Shown: positions 18,475 to 27,777, counted from the stretch's first letter. The stretch is DNA of 64,000 nucleotides from Pseudopedobacter sp035496935 (GCA_035496935.1 DATJED010000014.1:186001-250000), one strand, 5' to 3'. A program made the numbers and translations. Notes: generated by a model not told the origin, from the sequence alone.

Positions 18475-19989
18475 ATGACAATAGTAAACTCTTTCTTAAA
18501 CTGGTATATCAAAAAGCGCATGCACCAGATTGAACTGTTTATGAAGTACCCAGATGAGGTGCAGGAAGAATGGTTTGGCTGGTTGATAAACGATGCTGTT
18601 GGAACACAGTGGGGCAAAAAGTACGATTATCGGTCGATAGAGAACATCAATCAATTTAAAGAACGTATACCAGTTCAAAATTACGATACGCTAAAGCCTT
18701 ATATCGAAAAAATGCTCAACGGCGAGCAAAACGTACTTTGGCCGTCGGAAATTAAATGGTTTGCAAAATCATCCGGCACCACCAGTGATAGGAGTAAATT
18801 TATACCGGTAAGTGAGGAATCTTTGGAAGATTGCCATTTCCGTGGCGGAAAAGATATGTTGGCGATTTATTGCAACAATCGTCCCGATGCCAAAATGTTT
18901 ACCGGTAAAAGCTTGGTTTTGGGCGGAAGCCATCAAATCAACCAACTCAGTCCAGATTCTTTTTACGGAGATCTTTCCGCTGTGATCATCAAAAATCTTC
19001 CGTTTTGGGCAGAAATGTTACGAACGCCAGATATGTCCATTGCATTAATGGATAATTACGAGGAAAAAATCGAAAAAATGGCCCACGCCACCCTTGCCGA
19101 AAATGTAACAAATATTGCAGGCGTTCCAACGTGGACCATCGTTTTAGCCAAACGGATTTTAGAGATTACCGGCAAAAGCAACCTGATGGAAGTTTGGCCA
19201 AACTTGGAACTTTACGTACACGGCGCCGTAAATTTTGAACCCTATCGTGAGCAGTTCAAACGTTTAATCGATAATCCAAATATGTATTATTTGGAAACTT
19301 ATAATGCTTCTGAAGGCTTTTTTGGCATTCAGGACCAAAGTGATTCCTCGGATTTATTATTGATGTTGGATTACGGAATTTTCTACGAATTTATTCCGAT
19401 GGAGGAAGTGGACAAAGAATTTCCCGAAACGGTTTCGTTATCAGAAGTGGAGCTGGGAAAAAATTATGCAATGGTAATTAGCACAAATGCGGGTTTATGG
19501 CGCTATATGATTGGCGACACCGTGGCGTTTACCTCCAAAAGTCCCTACCGACTTAAAATTACCGGCCGCACCAAACATTTCATTAACGCTTTTGGCGAAG
19601 AAGTAATAATCGACAATGCAGAAAAGGCTTTAAGCAAAGCTTGCGCCGATACAAACGCACAAATTAGAGACTACACCGCCTGCCCTATTTACTTCAATGA
19701 AAATGAACCCGGAGCGCATGAATGGATCATCGAATTTGAAAAAAAACCAAAGGAATTTGAGCGTTTTGTTGACATCTTGGATAATACCTTACGTGAAGTA
19801 AATTCAGATTACGACGCTAAACGTTTTAAAGATATGGCTTTACAACGGCCAAAAGTTCACATTGCGCCGAACAATATTTTTTACAACTGGCTAAAAGCAA
19901 AAGGAAAATTAGGCGGTCAACATAAAGTTCCTCGCTTAGCCAACGATCGCAAATATGTGGACGAATTATTGGAGATGATGCGTAAATAA
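18475..19989 (+). CDS. GH3 auxin-responsive-like acyl-adenylating enzyme
   Basis: 504 residues matching the GH3 family (plant acyl-acid amido synthetase homologues). An ATP-binding motif FAKSSGTTSDRSKFIPVS lies near residue 98, then LYVHGAVNFEPY, YNASEGFFGIQ and the hinge LKITGRTKHFINAFGEEVI. In plants GH3 enzymes adenylate jasmonate or auxin and conjugate it to amino acids; in Bacteroidota the substrate is unknown. All core motifs are present, so adenylation of a carboxylic acid is likely. The 155-bp leader is rich in TTG/CAA tracts and the gene stands 34 bp before pdxJ. Confidence 0.88.
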   Translation: MTIVNSFLNWYIKKRMHQIELFMKYPDEVQEEWFGWLINDAVGTQWGKKYDYRSIENINQFKERIPVQNYDTLKPYIEKMLNGEQNVLWPSEIKWFAKSSGTTSDRSKFIPVSEESLEDCHFRGGKDMLAIYCNNRPDAKMFTGKSLVLGGSHQINQLSPDSFYGDLSAVIIKNLPFWAEMLRTPDMSIALMDNYEEKIEKMAHATLAENVTNIAGVPTWTIVLAKRILEITGKSNLMEVWPNLELYVHGAVNFEPYREQFKRLIDNPNMYYLETYNASEGFFGIQDQSDSSDLLLMLDYGIFYEFIPMEEVDKEFPETVSLSEVELGKNYAMVISTNAGLWRYMIGDTVAFTSKSPYRLKITGRTKHFINAFGEEVIIDNAEKALSKACADTNAQIRDYTACPIYFNENEPGAHEWIIEFEKKPKEFERFVDILDNTLREVNSDYDAKRFKDMALQRPKVHIAPNNIFYNWLKAKGKLGGQHKVPRLANDRKYVDELLEMMRK

Positions 19990-20011
19990 TCCGCTTTTAA
20001 ACTAACAACAT

Positions 20012-20019
20012 TAAATTTG
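20012..20019 (+). promoter_or_regulatory. Putative -7 element before pdxJ
   Basis: TAAATTTG fits the Bacteroidota TAnnTTTG consensus, but no TTG is visible at the usual spacing upstream. It ends only 4 nt before the pdxJ ATG, which would make a near-leaderless transcript, so pdxJ may instead be read through from the gene upstream. Confidence 0.3.
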
Positions 20020-20023
20020 CCTT

Positions 20024-20746
20024 ATGTCAGCTTGCAAATTATCAGTAAATATCAATAAAATTGCCACACTTAGAAACTCCCGTGGAGGCAATAATCCAGA
20101 TTTAGTTAAAACTGCCTTAGACTGCGAACGTTTTGGTGCACAAGGAATTACAGTACATCCTCGTCCGGATGAAAGACATATCCGCTACCAAGATACTTTT
20201 GATTTAAAGGCCAAAATTGCGACCGAATTTAATATCGAAGGCAATTGTCAGGAGCAAAAATTTGTTGATCTGGTATTGGCAAATAAACCCGCACAGGTAA
20301 CTTTGGTGCCAGATGCTGTGGGGCAAATTACCAGTAACCATGGCTGGGATACCATCAAAAATCAGAATTATTTACAAGATATCATCGGCGTTTTCAAAGA
20401 CGCAAACATCCGTGTTTCTATTTTTGTGGACCCAAATCCAGAAATGGTGGAAGCAGCCAAAACTACCGGAACCGATAGAATTGAACTTTACACCGAAGCT
20501 TATGCTAGTGGCTACCACGATGATAAAGAAAAAGCAATTGCTCCTTATATCATTGCGGCAAAAAAAGCAAATGATTTAGAAATTGGGATTAACGCTGGCC
20601 ATGATTTAGATTTAGACAACTTAAAATATTTTGCAGAAAATATTCCGGGATTATTGGAAGTAAGTATTGGCCATGCCTTAATTTGCGATGCTTTGTATTT
20701 AGGTTTAGAAAACACCATTCAGCGGTATTTGTACCAGTTGAAATAG
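20024..20746 (+). CDS. pdxJ: Pyridoxine 5'-phosphate synthase PdxJ
   Basis: 240 residues. PdxJ joins 3-amino-2-oxopropyl phosphate and 1-deoxyxylulose 5-phosphate to give pyridoxine 5'-phosphate in the DXP-dependent vitamin B6 pathway. Family motifs: LSVNINKIATLRNSRGG at the start, GITVHPRPDERHIR (catalytic His region), CQEQKFVDLVLANKPAQVTLVPD, RIELYTEAYA and GINAGHDLDLDNL, ending with EVSIGHALICDAL. The length is normal. PLP made by this pathway is the cofactor of the next gene, gcvP, though the link may be coincidental. Confidence 0.96.
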   Translation: MSACKLSVNINKIATLRNSRGGNNPDLVKTALDCERFGAQGITVHPRPDERHIRYQDTFDLKAKIATEFNIEGNCQEQKFVDLVLANKPAQVTLVPDAVGQITSNHGWDTIKNQNYLQDIIGVFKDANIRVSIFVDPNPEMVEAAKTTGTDRIELYTEAYASGYHDDKEKAIAPYIIAAKKANDLEIGINAGHDLDLDNLKYFAENIPGLLEVSIGHALICDALYLGLENTIQRYLYQLK

Positions 20747-20792
20747 CAAGTATGCTTCCTGCCATCAGCAGAACTGAGACAGATACGCTAAC

Positions 20793-20825
20793 AGACTTAC
20801 GAAGTTTTTGAAACTTCGTAAGTCT
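20793..20825. repeat. Perfect 15-bp palindrome with 3-nt loop
   Basis: AGACTTACGAAGTTT (20793-20807), TTG, AAACTTCGTAAGTCT (20811-20825). It lies between pdxJ and gcvP, where it may end pdxJ transcription, though no T-run follows. Its perfection suggests a dispersed palindromic repeat; only one copy was found in this window by eye. Confidence 0.7.
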
Positions 20826-20949
20826 TGAAAAACGGATTGCCTGGACCCCAATTTTTCATCGAGGATACGTCCAAGCATCCGCTTCAAATTAACTTCAAAA
20901 AATTACAAAAATCCGCCCGCTCACCACAAAAAAACAGCATAAATTTTTC

Positions 20950-20957
20950 TACTTTTG
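20950..20957 (+). promoter_or_regulatory. Putative -7 element of gcvP
   Basis: TACTTTTG matches TAnnTTTG exactly, 68 nt before the gcvP start. The -33 region is A-rich and has no clear TTG. Confidence 0.4.
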
Positions 20958-21025
20958 CGCATCCGTTAGACCCTTGGTTTAATGTCACTTAATTCGTTTA
21001 AAAATCAAATAACACCCTCCCAAAA

Positions 21026-23911
21026 ATGAAGTTGAATGTAGCGTACAAAGAGCAATTTGAAACTCGACATATTGCACCCAATGAGCAGGACACAAAAGCG
21101 ATGTTAAAAACTGTTGGAGTGGATAGTTTGGAGGATTTGATTGATCAAACGGTACCTGAAAATATTAGGTTAAAAAAACCGATGAATTTGCCAGCCGCAA
21201 AAAGTGAGTACGAATATTTAAACAAATTGCGTATTACGGCTTCAAAAAACAAGGTTTACAAAAGTTATATTGGGCAGGGATATTATGATGTAATTGTGCC
21301 AGCGGTAATTCAGCGCAACGTTCTGGAAAATCCGGGATGGTACACGCAATATACACCATATCAGGCAGAAATTTCGCAAGGACGCTTGCAAGCTTTGTTG
21401 AATTTCCAAACCATGGTTTTGGATTTAACAGGAATGCAAATTGCCAATGCCTCACTTTTAGATGAAGGAACTGCTGCAGCTGAAGCAATGTTCATGCAGT
21501 ATAGCTTACGCAAAAATCCTGAAGCGAAATCTTACTTTGTTTCTGAAGAAGTTTTCCCGCAAACCATTGATATTTTACATACAAGGGCACAACCTTATGG
21601 GATTAAACTGGTCATCGGCAACCATAAAACAGTTGAATTAACTGACGATTTGTTCGGGGCTTTAGTACAGTATCCAGCCGGACATGGCGAAGTTTATAAT
21701 TACAAGGCTTTCGCCGATGCGGCACATCAAAAAAACATTAAACTTACGGTTGCTGCCGATTTAATGAGTTTAGCGCTATTAACCCCTCCGGGAGAATGGG
21801 GAGCCGATATTGTCGTCGGTACAACGCAACGTTTTGGTATTCCGATGGGATTTGGAGGACCGCATGCCGCTTACTTTGCTACAAAAGAAGAATACAAACG
21901 CAGTATGCCGGGTCGGATCATCGGTGTTACCATTGATAAGCATGAAAATTATGCGTTGCGCATGGCTTTGCAAACCCGAGAACAACACATCCGCAGAGAT
22001 AAAGCAACTTCAAATATTTGTACTGCACAGGCTTTATTGGCGATAATGGCGGGAATGTATGCCACTTACCACGGACCAAAAGGTATTAAAGCTATTGCCG
22101 AAAGAATACACGGATTAGCGGTTTTATTAGATAAAGCTTTGGCAGAATTTGGCTACAAGCAATTGAACGAAAGCTATTTTGACACTTTAAAATATGCGGT
22201 TGGCGATTTAACGAACCCAATCCATTCTGAAGCTTTAAATAACCAGTTTAATTTAAATTACGATGGAGAATTCATCACCATTTCTTTGGATGAAACAACT
22301 CGTTTATACGATTTAGAACCGATAATTAAAGTTTTTGGTAAAGTAAAAGCAAAAACTTTAAATGATATCGATTTAGATGCTTTGTCTAAAAACGTGGAAA
22401 GCGTCATCCCTGCTGAATTACAACGTAAATCTGCTTTTTTAACGCATCCGGTTTTTAATAAGCACCACTCCGAACATGAAATGTTGCGTTATATCAAATC
22501 TTTGGAGGCAAAAGATTTGTCGCTTTGCCACTCGATGATTGCTTTAGGCTCATGTACCATGAAACTGAACGCAACAACGGAAATGGTACCTATTACTTGG
22601 CCTGAATTTGGCGCTTTACATCCATTTGCCCCTGTTGACCAAACCGGCGGTTATATGCAAATTATGGCAGAACTGAACGATTGGTTAAGCGAAATCACAG
22701 GTTTTGCTGCAATGAGTTTACAACCAAACGCAGGTGCTCAAGGCGAATATGCGGGCCTAATGGTAATTAGAGCTTATCATCAGGATAGAGGCGATTTTAA
22801 TAGAAATATCGCTTTAATTCCATCCTCGGCACATGGCACAAATCCAGCTTCCGCTGCGATGGCCGGAATGAAAATTGTGGTAACCAAATGCGATGATAAA
22901 GGAAATATTGACGTTGCTGATTTAAGGGCTAAAGCCGAAGAACATTCTGCTAATTTAAGTTGCCTAATGGTAACTTATCCATCAACACATGGCGTTTTTG
23001 AAGAATCAATTATAGAAATTTGCGAGATTATCCATCAACACGGCGGACAAGTTTACATGGATGGAGCAAATATGAATGCGCAAGTGGGCTTAACCTCTCC
23101 CGCTAATATTGGTGCAGATGTGTGCCATTTAAATCTGCATAAAACTTTCTGCATTCCACATGGTGGCGGTGGTCCCGGCATGGGTCCAATCGGTGTCGCA
23201 TCACACCTTGTACCGTATTTACCAGGCCACTCGGTGGTGGATATGGGGAACGAAAAATCCATTTCGGCAGTTTCTGCCGCTCCATGGGGTTCGGCTTCTA
23301 TCCTATTGATTTCACACGCATACATTGCCATGATGGGTGCTAACGGTTTAACAAATGCTACAAAATACGCCATATTAAATGCGAATTATATCAAGGCAAA
23401 ATTAGAGTCACATTATCCGGTTTTATATGCAGGCGCAAACGGACGTTGTGCCCACGAAATGATTTTGGATTGTCGTAGCTTCAAAAATTTTGGAATTGAG
23501 GTTACTGATATTGCTAAACGACTGATGGATTATGGCTTCCATGCGCCAACAGTTTCTTTCCCAGTTGCAGGCACCTTAATGGTTGAACCTACAGAATCGG
23601 AACCAAAACATGAGCTAGATCGCTTTTGCGATGCCATGATTGCTATCAGGAATGAGATCGCCGATGTAGAAACTGGTTTATTAGATAAGCTCGATAATCC
23701 GCTTAAAAACGCACCTCATACGGTTGCGGTTATTACAGGTAATGACTGGGATAAATCATACACACGGCAAAAAGCTGCTTTCCCGCTACCTTATGTTGCC
23801 TTGAATAAATTCTGGCCTTCTGTAGGCAGAGTTAACGATACTTTTGGCGATAGAACGCTAATTTGTAGTTGTCCACCGATTGAGGAATATGAATTTGATG
23901 TTTTAGTTTAA
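21026..23911 (+). CDS. gcvP: Glycine dehydrogenase (decarboxylating), P-protein
   Basis: 961 residues, the usual length for the single-chain P-protein. Two related halves are visible: the N-terminal half starts with ETRHIAPNEQD and contains TQRFGIPMGFGGPHAA; the C-terminal half carries the PLP site NLHKTFCIPHGGGGPGMGPI with K706 as the Schiff-base lysine. It decarboxylates glycine and passes the aminomethyl group to the lipoyl H-protein in the glycine cleavage system. gcvT and gcvH are not adjacent. It has its own putative promoter and a strong terminator at 23919. Confidence 0.97.
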   Translation: MKLNVAYKEQFETRHIAPNEQDTKAMLKTVGVDSLEDLIDQTVPENIRLKKPMNLPAAKSEYEYLNKLRITASKNKVYKSYIGQGYYDVIVPAVIQRNVLENPGWYTQYTPYQAEISQGRLQALLNFQTMVLDLTGMQIANASLLDEGTAAAEAMFMQYSLRKNPEAKSYFVSEEVFPQTIDILHTRAQPYGIKLVIGNHKTVELTDDLFGALVQYPAGHGEVYNYKAFADAAHQKNIKLTVAADLMSLALLTPPGEWGADIVVGTTQRFGIPMGFGGPHAAYFATKEEYKRSMPGRIIGVTIDKHENYALRMALQTREQHIRRDKATSNICTAQALLAIMAGMYATYHGPKGIKAIAERIHGLAVLLDKALAEFGYKQLNESYFDTLKYAVGDLTNPIHSEALNNQFNLNYDGEFITISLDETTRLYDLEPIIKVFGKVKAKTLNDIDLDALSKNVESVIPAELQRKSAFLTHPVFNKHHSEHEMLRYIKSLEAKDLSLCHSMIALGSCTMKLNATTEMVPITWPEFGALHPFAPVDQTGGYMQIMAELNDWLSEITGFAAMSLQPNAGAQGEYAGLMVIRAYHQDRGDFNRNIALIPSSAHGTNPASAAMAGMKIVVTKCDDKGNIDVADLRAKAEEHSANLSCLMVTYPSTHGVFEESIIEICEIIHQHGGQVYMDGANMNAQVGLTSPANIGADVCHLNLHKTFCIPHGGGGPGMGPIGVASHLVPYLPGHSVVDMGNEKSISAVSAAPWGSASILLISHAYIAMMGANGLTNATKYAILNANYIKAKLESHYPVLYAGANGRCAHEMILDCRSFKNFGIEVTDIAKRLMDYGFHAPTVSFPVAGTLMVEPTESEPKHELDRFCDAMIAIRNEIADVETGLLDKLDNPLKNAPHTVAVITGNDWDKSYTRQKAAFPLPYVALNKFWPSVGRVNDTFGDRTLICSCPPIEEYEFDVLV

Positions 23912-23918
23912 TAATACT

Positions 23919-23950
23919 AACCCATGGGCATGGACCCGTGGGTTACTTTT
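23919..23950 (+). terminator. Rho-independent terminator of gcvP
   Basis: AACCCATGGG (23919-23928) pairs with CCCGTGGGTT (23935-23944), with one G-T wobble and a 6-nt loop, followed by ACTTTTTT. It lies 8 bp after the gcvP stop codon. Confidence 0.85.
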
Positions 23951-24159
23951 TTAAAGTCAAAACAAATAGTAGTTCCACCCTCGGAATTTCTTTGCGCCCA
24001 AATAGTAAAAGCAATCCAAAAAAGGTTTGCAAAAATATGCATAATTTAAATTTTACCTTTACCGCCATAAAATCACCACAAACTAAATGTAATATACTGA
24101 AATTATTTTTTGATTGTAAAACGGCTTTGATCATTTTAAACTAACATGTAATAAATCGC
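23951..24159. other. Intergenic stretch with no recognised content
   Basis: About 210 AT-rich bases between the gcvP terminator and the rplQ terminator. Short open frames of 63-68 codons occur on both strands, but they overlap each other, have no family signature and begin inside or beside the gcvP terminator. No RNA gene or clear repeat was seen. Confidence 0.6.
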
Positions 24160-24196
24160 AAAAAAAACCTCCAACAAATAAATGTCGGAGGTTTTT
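24160..24196 (-). terminator. Terminator at the end of the ribosomal cluster
   Basis: On the minus strand AAAAACCTCCGACA pairs with TGTTGGAGGTTTTT (one mismatch, loop TTTATT) and runs into a tract of eight T. It lies 18 bp after the rplQ stop codon and should end the rplC-rplQ transcript; the symmetric flanks may also work on the plus strand. Confidence 0.85.
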
Positions 24197-24214
24197 ATAT
24201 ACAGTGTGTTTAAC

Positions 24215-24787
24215 TTATTCAGCAGTTTTCTCTTCTTCTGAAGAATCAATTTTTTCTTCTTTCGCTGGAGTTTCAACTGGGGTTTCCTCTGCTTTTGCTT
24301 CTGGAGCTTCTTCAGCTACAACCGCATCTTCAACTTTAGCGTCCGCAACCGGAGCATCTGCCTTTTTAGCTTTAGAACCTCTTCTACGAGTTGATTTTTT
24401 CTCAACTTTAGCCTCAGCATTGTAAGTAGTATTAAAATCAACTAGTTCAATCAGCGCCATTTCAGCGTTATCACCTAAACGATTACCCAACTTAACAATA
24501 CGAGTGTAACCGCCCGGACGGGTAGCTACTTTCTCTGCTACTTCACGGAATAAAGTTGTAACAACTTCTTTATTTTGTAAGTAAGCGAATACTGTACGGC
24601 GAGAGTGTGTAGTATCGTTTTTTGACTTAGTGATAATTGGCTCAACATATACTCTTAAAGCTTTGGCTTTAGCCAAAGTAGTAGTAATACGTTTGTGCTC
24701 AATTAAAGATGAAGCCATATTGGCCAACATCGCTTTTCTGTGAGCTGTTTTACGACCTAGGTGATTAAATTTTTTTCCGTGTCTCAT
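24215..24787 (-). CDS. rplQ: 50S ribosomal protein L17
   Basis: 190 residues. The first ~125 are the L17 core (MRHGKKFNHLGRKTAHRKAM, RITTTLAKAKALR). From about 135 on there is an acidic Ala/Glu/Lys-rich tail, not present in E. coli L17 but seen in Bacteroidota L17. L17 binds 23S rRNA near the peptide exit tunnel. It is the last gene of the cluster, followed by a strong terminator, with a 93-bp gap to rpoA containing a small ATTTAC/GTAAAT hairpin. Confidence 0.96.
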   Translation of the reverse strand: MRHGKKFNHLGRKTAHRKAMLANMASSLIEHKRITTTLAKAKALRVYVEPIITKSKNDTTHSRRTVFAYLQNKEVVTTLFREVAEKVATRPGGYTRIVKLGNRLGDNAEMALIELVDFNTTYNAEAKVEKKSTRRRGSKAKKADAPVADAKVEDAVVAEEAPEAKAEETPVETPAKEEKIDSSEEEKTAE

Positions 24788-24880
24788 TATTTTATTTATT
24801 TGCGCATACCGTCAGCTCAAGCCACCATGGCGAACCGGGAATTATGCGTCATTTACACTTTGTAAATCCGTATTAGGGAA

Positions 24881-25873
24881 TTATTCTTCGTCTAATTTAA
24901 ACTTAGACAGGTTCATACCAAAAGATAAACCTTTTGATTTAACCAGCTCCTGAATCTCTGTTAAAGATTTTTTACCGAAGTTTCTGAATTTCAACATATC
25001 AGCAACATCGTAAGAAACCAATTCAGCTAATGATCTGATGTCTGCAGCTTTTAGGCAATTTAATGCTCTAACAGAAAGATCTAAATCAACCAATTCAGTT
25101 TTTAAAATTTTACGCATGTGTAAAACTTCCTCGTCAACTTCTTTAGTTTCTTCTTTAGCCTGAGATTCTAATACTAAGTTTTCATCAGAGAACAACATGA
25201 AGTGCTGAATTAATATTTTAGCAGCTTCTTTTAATGCTTCTTCTGGATGAATTGAACCATCGGTAGTGATATCTAAAACCAACTTTTCGTAGTCAGTTTT
25301 TTGTTCAACCCTGAAGTTCTCAATAGTATATTTAACATTTTTGATTGGCGTGTAGATAGAATCAATTGCAATTACACCAACTGGTGCATCAGCATTTTTG
25401 TTCTCATCTGCAGCAACGTATCCTCTGCCTTTGTTAATGGTTAATTCTATTTCTAAAGTAACAGAATCTTCCATATTACAAATCACAAAATCAGGGTTTA
25501 AAACCTCGAAGTTGTTAGAGAATTTGGTGATATCGCCAGCTTTAAAAGACTCTTGTCCGTTAATAATCACAAAGATTTTTTCGGTATCGCCAGAATCGCC
25601 AGTTTTCTTAAAACGTACTTGCTTTAAGTTTAAGATGATATCAACAACGTCCTCAGCTACACCTTTGATGGTAGAAAACTCGTGAGAAACACCTGAAAAA
25701 CGAACAGAAGTAATTGCGAAACCTTCTAACGAAGAAAGTAAGATTCTTCTAAGCGAATTACCTATAGTAACACCAAAACCAGGTTCCAACGGACGAAATT
25801 CAAACGTACCATCGAAATCTGTTGATTTCTGCATAATTACTTTATCGGGTCTCTGAAATGCTAAAATTGTCAT
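24881..25873 (-). CDS. rpoA: DNA-directed RNA polymerase subunit alpha
   Basis: 330 residues. The N-terminal dimerisation domain includes FEFRPLEPGFGVTIGNSLRR and LLSSLEGFAITSVRF; the C-terminal domain (about 255-330) has the helix-hairpin-helix LDLSVRALNCLKAADIRSLA and LKFRNFGKKSLTEIQE that contacts UP elements and activators. It is placed between rpsD and rplQ as in most bacteria. Confidence 0.97.
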   Translation of the reverse strand: MTILAFQRPDKVIMQKSTDFDGTFEFRPLEPGFGVTIGNSLRRILLSSLEGFAITSVRFSGVSHEFSTIKGVAEDVVDIILNLKQVRFKKTGDSGDTEKIFVIINGQESFKAGDITKFSNNFEVLNPDFVICNMEDSVTLEIELTINKGRGYVAADENKNADAPVGVIAIDSIYTPIKNVKYTIENFRVEQKTDYEKLVLDITTDGSIHPEEALKEAAKILIQHFMLFSDENLVLESQAKEETKEVDEEVLHMRKILKTELVDLDLSVRALNCLKAADIRSLAELVSYDVADMLKFRNFGKKSLTEIQELVKSKGLSFGMNLSKFKLDEE

Positions 25874-25961
25874 TTATTTGCCTTATGTTAATCGTTAATT
25901 TTTGGATAAATAAAAATTGCTAATTCTTGCTTACACAAGAACCAGCAATTAATTTTCATCA

Positions 25962-26570
25962 TTATTTAGAGTACAACTCGACGATTAAGTTTTCCTTGAT
26001 GTTCTCAGGAATACTTTCGCGTTCTGGGTACGATATAAACTTACCAGATAATGCTTTTGCATCCCACTCTAACCAACCGTATTTGTTAATTGTGCGACCA
26101 GCTACTGATAGTGCAATAGTTTCTAAAGATTTAGATTTCTCTCTAACTTCAATAACATCACCTGCTTTTAAAGTGTAAGAAGGAATGTTAACTACCGATC
26201 CGTTTACTGTAATGTGTCTGTGGGAAACCAATTGACGAGCACCAGATCTTGTTGGCGCAATACCTAAACGGTAAACTGCGTTGTCCAATCTTGCTTCTAA
26301 CAATTGCAATAAGTTTGTTCCTGTAATACCTTCTCTGGCAGATGCTTTTTTGAAAAGGTTAGAGAATTGTTTTTCTAATACACCGTAAGTGTATTTTACT
26401 TTTTGTTTCTCTTGCAACTGAGTTGCATATTCAGACTGCTTTCCTCTTCTTTTAGAAGCGCCATGCTGTCCGGGAGGATAATTTTTTCTGTCTAATGCCT
26501 TATCAGGACCAAAAATTGGTTCTCTGAATTTACGGGCGATTTTGGATTTTGGACCTGTATATCTTGCCAT
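25962..26570 (-). CDS. rpsD: 30S ribosomal protein S4
   Basis: 202 residues. The S4 N-terminal domain (MARYTGPKSKIARKFREPIF) has no zinc-binding cysteines. The S4 RNA-binding domain RLDNAVYRLGIAPTRSGARQ and VSHRHITVNGSVVNIPSY follows. S4 starts 30S assembly by binding 16S rRNA and often represses its own operon; whether it does so here cannot be told. Confidence 0.97.
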   Translation of the reverse strand: MARYTGPKSKIARKFREPIFGPDKALDRKNYPPGQHGASKRRGKQSEYATQLQEKQKVKYTYGVLEKQFSNLFKKASAREGITGTNLLQLLEARLDNAVYRLGIAPTRSGARQLVSHRHITVNGSVVNIPSYTLKAGDVIEVREKSKSLETIALSVAGRTINKYGWLEWDAKALSGKFISYPERESIPENIKENLIVELYSK

Positions 26571-26632
26571 TTTGTGTGTTTTAAAGTATCAGCCCAACTT
26601 AATCGGGTGAATCTTATCTTTAAAATAATTAA

Positions 26633-27022
26633 TTAAACTCTTCTTCTTTTTGGTGGACGACATCCGTTGTGCGGAAGTGGAGTAATATCTTTAATAGTTG
26701 TTACTTCCAATCCTGAGTTCTGTAAAGTACGGATAGCCGACTCGCGACCAGAACCTGGACCTTTAACAAAAACTTCAACTTTACGCAAACCCAAATCATG
26801 GGCAACCTTACCGCAATCAATTGCTGCTTGTGAAGCTGCATACGGAGTGTTCTTTTTAGAACCTTTAAATCCTTGCTTTCCAGCTGATGACCAAGAAATT
26901 GTTTGTCCTTGATTGTTGGTTAGCGTGATAATGATGTTATTAAATGTAGCGTTAATGTGAGCTTGCCCAACAGGCTCAACTACAACTAAACGCTTTTTAG
27001 TAACTTTTTTTGACTTAGCCAT
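26633..27022 (-). CDS. rpsK: 30S ribosomal protein S11
   Basis: 129 residues with typical S11 stretches: GQAHINATFNNIIITLTNNQ, SSAGKQGFKGSKKNTPYAAS, VFVKGPGSGRESAIRTL and the basic C-terminus NGCRPPKRRRV. S11 forms part of the 30S platform near the mRNA exit and E site. It lies 16 bp after rpsM. Confidence 0.97.
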   Translation of the reverse strand: MAKSKKVTKKRLVVVEPVGQAHINATFNNIIITLTNNQGQTISWSSAGKQGFKGSKKNTPYAASQAAIDCGKVAHDLGLRKVEVFVKGPGSGRESAIRTLQNSGLEVTTIKDITPLPHNGCRPPKRRRV

Positions 27023-27038
27023 TTTTTACTATCAATTA

Positions 27039-27416
27039 TTATTTAGTAGCCTTTTTCTTGTTCGCAACAGTTTTTCTCTTTCCTTTACGGGTACGAGAGT
27101 TGTTTTTGGTTCGTTGTCCACGTAGTGGCAAACCTTTCCTGTGGCGTAGTCCTCTGTAACAACCAATATCCATTAAACGTTTGATGTTTAACTGAACCTC
27201 AGAGCGAAGTTGACCTTCAACTTTGATAGATTCATTGATAATGTTACGGATCGCTGTTAATTCTTCATCGGTCCAATCTTGAACTTTTTTATCTACGCTA
27301 ATGCCAGCTTGCTCTAAAATAGATTGTGCTGTGCTTCTTCCTATACCGAAGATATAAGTAAGGCCGATCTCTCCTCTTTTGTTTTTTGGTAAATCAATAC
27401 CTGCTATCCTTGCCAT
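27039..27416 (-). CDS. rpsM: 30S ribosomal protein S13
   Basis: 125 residues. MARIAGIDLPKNKRGEIGLTYIFGIG is the S13 start (quoted in parts: MARIAGIDLP, LTYIFGIG); the helix-turn-helix region and CYRGLRHRKGLPLRGQRTKN precede a lysine-rich tail that contacts the P-site tRNA. It follows rpmJ in the usual order. Confidence 0.97.
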   Translation of the reverse strand: MARIAGIDLPKNKRGEIGLTYIFGIGRSTAQSILEQAGISVDKKVQDWTDEELTAIRNIINESIKVEGQLRSEVQLNIKRLMDIGCYRGLRHRKGLPLRGQRTKNNSRTRKGKRKTVANKKKATK

Positions 27417-27440
27417 TTGAATTTGTTGATAGTTTAATAA

Positions 27441-27557
27441 TTAACCTTGACGCTGTTTGAACTTAGGGTTCTTTTTATTGATTACATAAAGTTTTCCGTT
27501 TCTGCGGATAATTTTGCAATCAGCGCTACGTTTTTTAATGGATGCTCTAACTTTCAT
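27441..27557 (-). CDS. rpmJ: 50S ribosomal protein L36
   Basis: A 38-residue frame from ATG 27557 to TAA 27441. It starts MKVRASIKKRSADCKIIRR and ends KKNPKFKQRQG, a full-length L36. Only one cysteine remains (residue 14), so this is the zinc-independent (C-minus) form rather than the zinc-ribbon form. Its start is 1 nt after the infA stop codon. Confidence 0.95.
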   Translation of the reverse strand: MKVRASIKKRSADCKIIRRNGKLYVINKKNPKFKQRQG

Positions 27558-27558
27558 T

Positions 27559-27777
27559 TTATTTATACCTATAAGTTATTCTACCTTTTGTAAGATCATA
27601 CGGAGACATCTCCAGTTTAACACGGTCTCCAGGTAAAATTTTAATGTAGTGCATTCTCATTTTACCTGAAATGTGTGCTATAATCTCATGACCGTTCTCT
27701 AGTTCAACACGAAACATTGCATTTGACAATGCTTCTTTTATTATTCCGTCTTGCTCTATAGAGGATTGTTTAGCCAT
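27559..27777 (-). CDS. infA: Translation initiation factor IF-1
   Basis: 72 residues, a single S1/OB-fold domain (MAKQSSIEQDGIIKEALSNA, FRVELENGHEIIAHISGKMR, RVKLEMSPYDLTKGRITYRY). IF-1 binds the 30S A site during initiation. It lies between map and rpmJ. Confidence 0.97.
   Translation of the reverse strand: MAKQSSIEQDGIIKEALSNAMFRVELENGHEIIAHISGKMRMHYIKILPGDRVKLEMSPYDLTKGRITYRYK

Noticed and set aside
21234..23373. Open frames opposite to gcvP
   Set aside because: They mirror the strong plus-strand gene and match no protein family.
23938..24144. Small open frames of 63-68 codons on both strands after gcvP
   Set aside because: They overlap each other, start within or beside the gcvP terminator and show no family signature.
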